From Acidobacteriota bacterium (GTDB lineage: Bacteria; Acidobacteriota; Vicinamibacteria; Vicinamibacterales; Vicinamibacteraceae): a stretch of 7,347 nt of DNA. The translations under genes and the position numbers were made by a program. Of this stretch, positions 1-5,090 are shown piece after piece. Location of the stretch: positions 1 through 7,347 of the forward strand of contig JACDAO010000509.1 of NCBI GenBank assembly GCA_013695405.1, read 5' to 3'. Under the pieces are notes generated by a model. That model saw only the letters and a list, made by a program, of their open reading frames with translations, searched no databases and was not told where the DNA came from. Numbering within the stretch: the first letter of the stretch is position 1; the number at the start of each line of letters is the position of its first letter.

Positions 1-702
1 GTGGTGTTCCTGATCGACGTCAGCGGCAGCATGGCGCCGTGCATTGATGCACTGCGCAGCAACATCGAAGCGTTCATCCAGACCCTCAGCGCGGGCGACC
101 CCAGCAATGCCAACGCCGCGCCGGTGCGCGACTGGCGCGCCAAGGTGGTCGGCTATCGCGACATCGAGGCCGCGCCGAGCGAAGGCGTGGAGTGGCTCGA
201 AGATCAGCCGTTCGTGCGCGACGCCGCAGCGCTGAAGGCGCAGCTCGCCGCGCTCAAGGCCGAGGGCGGCGGCGACGAGCCCGAATCGCTGCTCGACGCG
301 CTGTACAAGGTGGCCACCATGGAAGCGTCCCCCAGGGGCTCGCAGTCCGAGGACCCCGGCAAGTGGCGCTATCGCAGCGACGCCGCGCGGGTGGTGGTGG
401 TGTTCACCGACGCCTCCTTCAAGGAGACCATGAGCATCCCCGAGGCCAAGGGTGGCGCCCTGCAGGACGTCGCCAACGTCGTCATGGCCAATCGCATCAT
501 CCTGAGCCTGTTCGCCCCGAACTTCGAGGGCTACGACCGACTCAGCCAGATCGACAAGAGCGAGTGGGAAGTGGTCGAGTACGAGGGACTGAGCGCCCAG
601 GAGGCACTGCAGAAGTTCACCTCGGATCCGGCCAACTTCCGCACCACCCTGAAGCAGCTCGCGGCCAGCGTGTCGCGATCCGCGGAAACCGTGGCGCTCT
701 GA
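1..702 (+). CDS. VWA domain protein, 5' end outside the window
   Basis: The visible 233 residues form most of a von Willebrand factor A domain, a metal-binding fold used for protein-protein contacts. The MIDAS motif DxSxS is at residues 6-10 (D6, S8, S10). The second metal loop lies in the GGGDEPES segment (89-96), and a TDAS loop (T136, D137) follows the hydrophobic strand VVVVF. A GYRD segment at 51-54 also occurs in VWA proteins linked to kinases. There is no signal peptide or membrane segment in the visible part, so it probably acts in the cytoplasm. The reading frame is open at base 1, and a VWA domain normally has a few residues before the first strand, so the GTG at base 1 is probably an internal valine and the true start lies upstream. 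The stop is 22 bp before the kinase start. Inference: scaffold, sensor or substrate of the neighbouring kinase/phosphatase pair. The domain call is firm; the role is not. Confidence 0.88.
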   Translation: MVFLIDVSGSMAPCIDALRSNIEAFIQTLSAGDPSNANAAPVRDWRAKVVGYRDIEAAPSEGVEWLEDQPFVRDAAALKAQLAALKAEGGGDEPESLLDALYKVATMEASPRGSQSEDPGKWRYRSDAARVVVVFTDASFKETMSIPEAKGGALQDVANVVMANRIILSLFAPNFEGYDRLSQIDKSEWEVVEYEGLSAQEALQKFTSDPANFRTTLKQLAASVSRSAETVAL

Positions 703-724
703 GGCGGTCGGGGACACACGCGCG

Positions 725-2068
725 ATGGCGAAGAAGCTCAGGGTTGGTGACACGGTTCGCGGCTACCGTGTCACCAAAGTGCTCGGCCCGGGGATGATGG
801 CGATCTCGTACGCGGCGGAGGGACCAGGCGGCTCGAAGGTCTTTCTCAAGCAGTACAAGTCGCCGACGCCCGCCGTCGTCTGGTACCCGCAGTTCGTGGA
901 TTACCAGCAGGAGCTGTCGCGACGCGTCGAGGCCGGCAAGGCCGCACGCTACGCGATTCGACTGATCGATGCCTTCGAGGAAACCTGGGGCGGACGTACC
1001 TACTTCGCCGCCTACGAGTTCGTGTCCGACGGGCGCGGGCTCGACCAGATGCTCGAGGAGGAGCACGAGATCCATCGCCGCACCCGGGTGGCGCCGACGC
1101 GAGACCCGGCGGTGTGGGCCAGGCACGTCACCTGGGCCAAGGTGTTCATGGCGGCGGTCGCCGCGCTGCACGAGTCCAAGGTAATCCACGCCGACCTCAA
1201 GCCTGGTAACGCGCTGCTGGTGGCTGATCCGTCGCTCGACGCGGGCTACCAGCTCAAGTTGATCGACACGGACTTCTCCCTGCTGGCCGACCGCAAGGCG
1301 CCGTGGCATGGCTTCCAGGGCTACATCGGCACCGACAACTACCGCTCGATCGAACACATGGCGCGTGGTTTCGTCCCGGTGCTGGCGTCCGACATCTTCA
1401 CGTGCGGGCTGATCCTGTACGAGTTGCTGGTGGGCGTGCATCCGTACTGGGAGGACGACCAGGCCGAGTACGCCAAGCGCGCGCGAGCGTATGCGATTAC
1501 TCCGCCGGCGCTGCAGGGCACGATGCCGGCACCAGCCCGCAATGCCGACGTCAGCGCGATGCTGCACCGCTGCCTGTCCCCCGATCCAGCAGCACGGCCG
1601 ACCGCGCAGGAGGTCCGTGCGGCACTGAGCGGCCGGGCTCCAAAGGTGGCGGAGCGGCCCTCGCCTGCTGCGGTCAAGGCGGCGCCCGTGAGCGGCCCGC
1701 CAACCGCCAGCACGGCCAGGACGAAGCCAGCGAGCCCCGCGGCGGGGAGCGCACTCACGTCGGACACCATCCAGTTGGTGGCAAGCGGTGGCGCGTCGCT
1801 GGACATCCGGATACGCACCGAACTGGGCAAGGCGCTGCTTGGTCGGCTGGGCGCCGATGCGGAGTTCTGGGATGCGGCGCAGTGCACCGTGGAGCGTCGC
1901 GCGGACGGGCAATGGGTGGTCGCCCCGGCGCCAGGCACCGTCAACGAAACGCTGATCAACGGCGCGGCAGTAACCGCCCCGCATCCTTTGCGCGACGGCG
2001 ACGTGCTCGCTGTCGGGCGCAGCGCCAAGGGCGTCAGCAAGCTCCCCCTCACCGCCCGTGCCGGTTGA
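725..2068 (+). CDS. Ser/Thr protein kinase with C-terminal FHA-like domain
   Basis: The 447-aa product has a protein kinase domain at about residues 13-302. Visible landmarks are a glycine-rich loop GPGMMA (21-26), the ATP-anchoring lysine K42 in VFLKQYK, the catalytic loop HADLKPGN (155-162, with D157, K159, N162), the metal-binding aspartate in LIDTDFS (D181), GTDNYRSIEH (202-211) in place of the GTxxYxxPE segment, the helix F aspartate D223, and R291 in ARPT. The catalytic loop is HAD instead of HRD and the DFG motif reads DTD, so it departs from the standard pattern but keeps the key catalytic residues. A Pro/Ala-rich linker (about 303-345) leads to an FHA-like segment (about 355-440) with LGR (372-374), NETLINGAAV and LRDGDVLAVG. 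FHA domains bind phosphothreonine. No transmembrane segment is seen, so it is likely cytosolic. The start ATG has only a weak upstream GGGGA. Neighbours are the VWA gene and a phosphatase. Kinase assignment is firm; FHA is probable. Confidence 0.9.
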   Translation: MAKKLRVGDTVRGYRVTKVLGPGMMAISYAAEGPGGSKVFLKQYKSPTPAVVWYPQFVDYQQELSRRVEAGKAARYAIRLIDAFEETWGGRTYFAAYEFVSDGRGLDQMLEEEHEIHRRTRVAPTRDPAVWARHVTWAKVFMAAVAALHESKVIHADLKPGNALLVADPSLDAGYQLKLIDTDFSLLADRKAPWHGFQGYIGTDNYRSIEHMARGFVPVLASDIFTCGLILYELLVGVHPYWEDDQAEYAKRARAYAITPPALQGTMPAPARNADVSAMLHRCLSPDPAARPTAQEVRAALSGRAPKVAERPSPAAVKAAPVSGPPTASTARTKPASPAAGSALTSDTIQLVASGGASLDIRIRTELGKALLGRLGADAEFWDAAQCTVERRADGQWVVAPAPGTVNETLINGAAVTAPHPLRDGDVLAVGRSAKGVSKLPLTARAG

Positions 2069-2083
2069 TCGTGCCGGTTGATC
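2058..2083 (+). repeat. Perfect 13-bp tandem duplication at the kinase stop / phosphatase start
   Basis: The unit GTGCCGGTTGATC occurs twice back to back (2058-2070 and 2071-2083). The first copy contains the kinase TGA stop (2066-2068). The second begins with the GTG that is the earliest plausible phosphatase start. Because each copy carries the same GTG and TGA, the duplication leaves the kinase protein unchanged but moves the candidate phosphatase start from overlapping the kinase stop to 2 bp after it. Confidence 0.9.
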
Positions 2084-3372
2084 AGGGCGACAGCGCGCTT
2101 CCGCCGGACGACATGCGCAGGGACGCTCCCATGGATGGAGAACTGGTCGAGCCGCCGGAGCCCGAGGATGCCGCGACGTCCGCGGAAGTGCCCGCGCCGC
2201 CCGCGCCAGTCGAGGGTGAACTGCAGGAGGCTCCAGCAGCGGATGCCGACGCGCCTGCTCCTCCTTCTCTGATTCCGATTCCACCCGTCGTCGACGTCCA
2301 CGACCTCGCCTGGGATGACATCGTGGCGTCACTGCAGGTGCGCGCGCTGCGTGGGCGGATGCGGGCGACCGTCGAGCAGCTCGAGGCACGGCTGGATTCG
2401 GAAGGCGGCCTGCCGTTGCTGTTCGATGAGCATCGGGCCAGTCCCGACGATCGAGCGCTGCAGCTGACAACGGTCAGCGACGCTCCGATCTGGTTCATCG
2501 GCGACATCCATGGCGATCTGCTGGCGCTCGATGCTGCGCTGGCCTTGATCGACCGCGAGGCGGCGCGCGAGCACGCGCGCCCGCGCATCGTCCTGCTCGG
2601 AGATTTGTTCGACGATGGCGGGTATGAGCTGGAGACGCTGTTGCGGATCTTCGAGCTGATGCTCGAGCACTCGCCGTCCGTTTGCCTCCTGGCCGGCAAT
2701 CATGACGAGGCGCTTGGCTACAACGGGGCGCGTTTCACGGCCACCGTCTCGCCGTCGGACTTCTCCGACCTGCTCAATGCCAACCTGGCGCACGAATGGA
2801 TTGGGCGTACCGGCAAGCTCGCCGTGCGGCTGGTGGCGCAGGCGCCTCGCGCCTTGTTCTTCCCCGACGGTCTGCTGGCCGTCCACGGCGGCTTTCCGCT
2901 CACCGATCTGCACGAGGCGCTGGCGCAGACGGGCAACTGGAACCATCCGCAGTGCCTGACCGATTTCGTCTGGTCGCGCGCGCATCCGCGCGCCAGACGC
3001 AAGATGCCGAACCGCACGACGCGAGGCAGTCAGTTCGGCTACGAGGATTTCGCGGCGTTCTGCGCGTTGAGTGCCACGCTCGGCCGGCCGGTCACGCACA
3101 TGGTGCGCGGGCACGACCACGTCGACGAGCGCTACGAGATCTACCCGGCCTACGCCGACCACCCCGTGCTGACCACGGTGGCACTGTCGCGCCGGCTGGT
3201 GCGCGAGTTGTTCGGGCCGTTCGTCCGCGTCCCCACGGTCGCGCGATGGGTGCGAGGATCACTCCCGCAGGTTTACCGGCTGCACATCCCGGAGGCGCAT
3301 ATTCGCAGCTGTTACCCGGAGGCGATTGGCGAGGATGAGCCGCCGACCTCGACAACGGGCGGGGCGACGTGA
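2071..3372 (+). CDS. PPP/calcineurin-like metallophosphatase (probable Ser/Thr protein phosphatase)
   Basis: From the GTG two bases after the kinase stop this is 433 aa. The metallophosphoesterase signature is complete: GDIHGD (D145, H147), GDLFDDG (D178), GNHDE (N210, H211), VHGGFP (H272) and VRGHDH (H348). The order, and the HGG and RGH blocks, match the PPP class of protein phosphatases better than general nucleases, although the usual GDxxDRG reads GDLFDDG and GNHE reads GNHD. A dinuclear metal centre that removes phosphate is expected. The first 80 or so residues are acidic and proline-rich and look disordered. ATG codons at 2113 and 2131 are alternative starts (419 or 413 aa); none of the three has a strong Shine-Dalgarno site, so the start is uncertain. 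No signal peptide is visible. It directly follows the kinase gene and overlaps the next gene by 4 bp, so it most plausibly reverses the kinase's phosphorylation. A bis(5'-nucleosyl)-tetraphosphatase-like activity is an alternative. Confidence 0.87.
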   Translation: MPVDQGDSALPPDDMRRDAPMDGELVEPPEPEDAATSAEVPAPPAPVEGELQEAPAADADAPAPPSLIPIPPVVDVHDLAWDDIVASLQVRALRGRMRATVEQLEARLDSEGGLPLLFDEHRASPDDRALQLTTVSDAPIWFIGDIHGDLLALDAALALIDREAAREHARPRIVLLGDLFDDGGYELETLLRIFELMLEHSPSVCLLAGNHDEALGYNGARFTATVSPSDFSDLLNANLAHEWIGRTGKLAVRLVAQAPRALFFPDGLLAVHGGFPLTDLHEALAQTGNWNHPQCLTDFVWSRAHPRARRKMPNRTTRGSQFGYEDFAAFCALSATLGRPVTHMVRGHDHVDERYEIYPAYADHPVLTTVALSRRLVRELFGPFVRVPTVARWVRGSLPQVYRLHIPEAHIRSCYPEAIGEDEPPTSTTGGAT

Positions 3373-3941
3373 GCGGCGTCGTTTTGCGCTGCCGCACCTG
3401 CGGCACGACCCAGGATCATCCGGGCGAGTGCGACGCCTGCTCGGAGGGTCCGGTCGCGTACTTCTGCGGCGATCACAGTCCGGGGCTGTGGCTCGACGGG
3501 CCGGTGTGCGGCACCTGCGGCGCACGCTACGGCGATGCGCGAGCCAAGCCGGCCCCACCGGCGTCGCGAACGTCGTCGTCGATTCCACGCTCCGGGACGC
3601 GCCGGTCCTCGTCGACTCGCGCGACGTCGAGTCCCGCGCGGCCAGCAAGTCCGGGCGTCCGGCGTATTCCGACGACCGCTACTCCGCCACTCCCGGGCAG
3701 AGTCACCGACCCCGACGAGGCGCCGGACACGCCGTCGCTGGCAGACCTGCTCGTGGACATGGCGGAGGAAGGCCGGCGTGCGCGAGGCATTCCCGAGGAG
3801 ATGCCGCCGTGGGCGTCGACGGCGCCGCCGCGCGCGGCTGTGCCGATCTTCGGATGCCTGTTCCGCCTGTTCCTCTTGCTGGTGCTGCTGGCGCTGGTAG
3901 CGGTCGCCGCCGTGTCGCTGCTCCTCAGTGGCGCGTTTTGA
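3369..3941 (+). CDS. Small double-zinc-module protein with C-terminal transmembrane anchor
   Basis: The 190-aa product starts with a GTG that overlaps the phosphatase stop (GTGA), a typical sign of translational coupling. The first 55 residues hold eight candidate zinc ligands spaced as CX2C-X9-CX2C-X8-CX2H-X10-CX2C (C8, C11, C21, C24, C33, H36, C47, C50), consistent with two zinc sites, perhaps cross-braced as in RING-like folds or as paired zinc ribbons. A Ser/Thr/Pro/Arg-rich, probably disordered linker follows (about 56-150). A strongly hydrophobic helix occupies about 167-186, with four residues after it. There is no signal peptide, so the topology suggests a tail-anchored protein with the zinc module in the cytoplasm. 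I do not recognise a named family. Inference from context: it recruits the kinase, phosphatase or VWA protein to the membrane; the Ser/Thr-rich linker could be a phosphorylation target. Confidence 0.78.
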   Translation: MSGVVLRCRTCGTTQDHPGECDACSEGPVAYFCGDHSPGLWLDGPVCGTCGARYGDARAKPAPPASRTSSSIPRSGTRRSSSTRATSSPARPASPGVRRIPTTATPPLPGRVTDPDEAPDTPSLADLLVDMAEEGRRARGIPEEMPPWASTAPPRAAVPIFGCLFRLFLLLVLLALVAVAAVSLLLSGAF

Positions 3942-3958
3942 GCGCGCTCTACGCGGCT

Positions 3959-3985
3959 CGTGAGGTTCATCCTCTGGGCCTCACG
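3959..3985 (+). terminator. Short inverted repeat after the signalling cluster, weak terminator candidate
   Basis: CGTGAGG (3959-3965) and CCTCACG (3979-3985) form a perfect 7-bp stem with a 13-nt loop, 17 bp after the stop of the zinc-protein gene. No T-run follows, so it is not a standard intrinsic terminator. It could be a weak terminator or a chance repeat at the edge of the decayed region. Confidence 0.25.
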
Positions 3986-4000
3986 CACATAACTTGAGCA

Positions 4001-4093
4001 GCCTTTTCGGTCAGACCGAGGGAGTACTGGCGGCTGACATTCCGGCCTGAGGGCGACGAGGTCCCCGACGTGGACTTCGAGGACTACCACTGA
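4001..4093 (+). pseudogene. higB: 3' remnant of a HigB-like (RelE superfamily) toxin gene
   Basis: This frame encodes 30 residues ending in DVDFEDYH followed by a TGA. The segment EYWRLTFRPEGDEVPDVDF and the DYH end match the C-terminal strands of HigB-type ribosome-dependent mRNA interferases, which usually have about 90-100 residues. A TGA at 3995-3997 lies just upstream, and nothing further upstream resembles the N-terminal two thirds, so the gene is a fragment. It lies 15 bp before a HigA-like gene, the normal toxin-first order of higBA loci, which supports the call. A functional toxin is not expected. Confidence 0.72.
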
Positions 4094-4096
4094 GCG

Positions 4097-4101
4097 AGGA
4101 G
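4097..4101 (+). promoter_or_regulatory. Ribosome binding site of the higA-like gene
   Basis: AGGAG lies 7 bases before the ATG at 4109 and fixes that start. It sits directly after the toxin remnant's stop. Confidence 0.7.
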
Positions 4102-4108
4102 ACGCGTC

Positions 4109-4398
4109 ATGCGTATGCATTCCCCGCCGCACCCCGGCGAGTTCATCAAGACCGAGATGATCGAGCCGCTGGATTTGACGGTCTCGGCGGCAGCGAGGGT
4201 GCTGGGCGTGTCGCGACCGGCGCTTTCGACATCGCTGAACGGGCGCTCGGACCTGTCGGGCGACATGGCCCTGCGGATGCAGAAAGCATTCGGCGTGAGA
4301 TGGACACGCTGATGCGCATGCAGTCGGCGTGGGACATCGAGCAGACCCGGACGCGTGCGGCCTCGATCAAGGTCCGTCGCTACGATGTGACCGCCTGA
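4109..4398 (+). pseudogene. higA: HigA-like XRE-family antitoxin gene with a frameshift
   Basis: The first frame gives 67 residues. It starts with the family hallmark PPHPGEF and contains a helix-turn-helix (about residues 23-52) including SAAARVLGVSRPALSTSLNG. HigA antitoxins bind their own promoter and neutralise HigB. After KAFGV the frame runs into a premature stop (4310-4312). Reading on in the +1-related frame from the ATG at 4300 gives MDTLMRMQSAWDIEQTRTR and a natural end at 4396-4398, exactly what family members carry after AFGVS. The simplest explanation is loss of one base at about 4298-4299. The full family length would be about 96 residues. The DNA-binding part is intact, so the short 67-aa product could still bind DNA, but the C-terminal part is lost. 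A sequencing error is possible, but the adjoining higB fragment favours real decay. Confidence 0.8.
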
Positions 4399-4600
4399 CC
4401 TTGGCACCCGCAACGCTGACGATCTCAAGCCACCTCGTAGACTTCGCGCCGGCATCCCCGATCGCTGACTCCCGCAAGCCGGTCCGTTACTGCAAGGTGG
4501 CGCAGGGCTCGCACCGCCCGGCGAACGGCGTCACGCTCGACCACGCGGGGCGTCGACCGCTCACCCGCGCTTTGGCGTCAGGACCTGCCCGTAACGAGCG

Positions 4601-4759
4601 TCATCGCGTTGTGGGAGCGACGCGTACGGCGTCGGCGATGCCGTGGACGGCCTTGTCGAGGAGCTTCACGCCGATGGTGTCGCCGCGCATGTGCCCCATG
4701 CGGACGATGACCAGGTCGCGCGACGGGACGATGATCACGCGCTGGCCGCCAGCGCCCGC
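4601..4759 (-). pseudogene. 3' fragment of a beta-lactamase-family serine hydrolase gene
   Basis: On the minus strand this frame encodes GAGGQRVIIVPSRDLVIVRM followed by about 30 residues and a TGA at 4601-4603. That pattern is the conserved last part of the class C beta-lactamase/penicillin-binding esterase fold (the GxxGQ...VPSxDLVVV strands). The catalytic SxxK and YxN motifs belong to the first three quarters of such proteins and are absent: homology stops at about 4760, where a DUF1080-like fragment begins on the opposite strand. Only about 50 of an expected 350 or more residues remain, so it is non-functional. Identification rests on recalled family patterns. Confidence 0.68.
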
Positions 4760-4767
4760 TCCGCCGC

Positions 4768-4959
4768 GGCGAGTGGAACGACTACGAGATCCGCTGCGAG
4801 GGTTACCGGGGCGTCGCCGCGATCAACGGCACGCAGACGGTGGAGTACACCGAACCCGACGCGTCGATTCCACAGCGCGGACGCATCGCGCTGCAGGTGC
4901 ACGGCGGGGGCAAGGTGGAGGTGTGGTATCGGCAGGTGCGCGTGCGGTCGTTGCGGTGA
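4768..4959 (+). pseudogene. 3' fragment of a 3-keto-disaccharide hydrolase (DUF1080) domain gene
   Basis: The frame from 4768 to the TGA at 4957-4959 encodes GEWNDYEIRCEG, then INGTQTVEYTEPDASIPQRG and RIALQVHGGGKVEVWYRQVRVR, the characteristic closing beta-strands of the DUF1080 / 3-keto-disaccharide hydrolase fold (concanavalin-like). Such domains usually have about 180-200 residues, often with a signal peptide; here 63 remain. No start codon with a ribosome binding site is seen, and the frame upstream becomes the antisense of the serine-hydrolase fragment. It is a truncated remnant. These proteins are usually secreted and act in carbohydrate turnover, but no activity is expected from this piece. 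Confidence 0.72.
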
Positions 4960-5057
4960 GCGCGGTGGCGGCGGCGGTGTCGACACGAATCGCTCGGTAG
5001 ACCCGGGATCTGGCTGAGAACGACAGCACGGCACGGTGGATTCGAAGGCCGCTGATT

Positions 5058-5079
5058 CCGCCTACGGACGGCAAGGCGG
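5058..5079. terminator. Weak stem-loop between convergent genes
   Basis: CCGCCT (5058-5063) and AGGCGG (5074-5079) can form a 6-bp stem with a 10-nt loop, 12 bp beyond the stop of the minus-strand propeller gene. No T-run is present on either strand, so a termination role is tentative. Confidence 0.2.
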
Positions 5080-5090
5080 CGGTACGGCAA

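Noticed and set aside
617..2470. 617-codon open frame on the minus strand
   Set aside because: It lies antisense to the kinase and phosphatase, is full of Arg/Ala/Pro runs and has no domain; a shadow of high-GC coding DNA.
2973..2995. GCGCGC inverted repeat
   Set aside because: Lies inside the phosphatase coding sequence and is explained by GC-rich codons.
4329..5000. 223-codon open frame spanning the decay zone
   Set aside because: It overlaps the serine-hydrolase and DUF1080 fragments in the wrong frames and shows no domain or good start.
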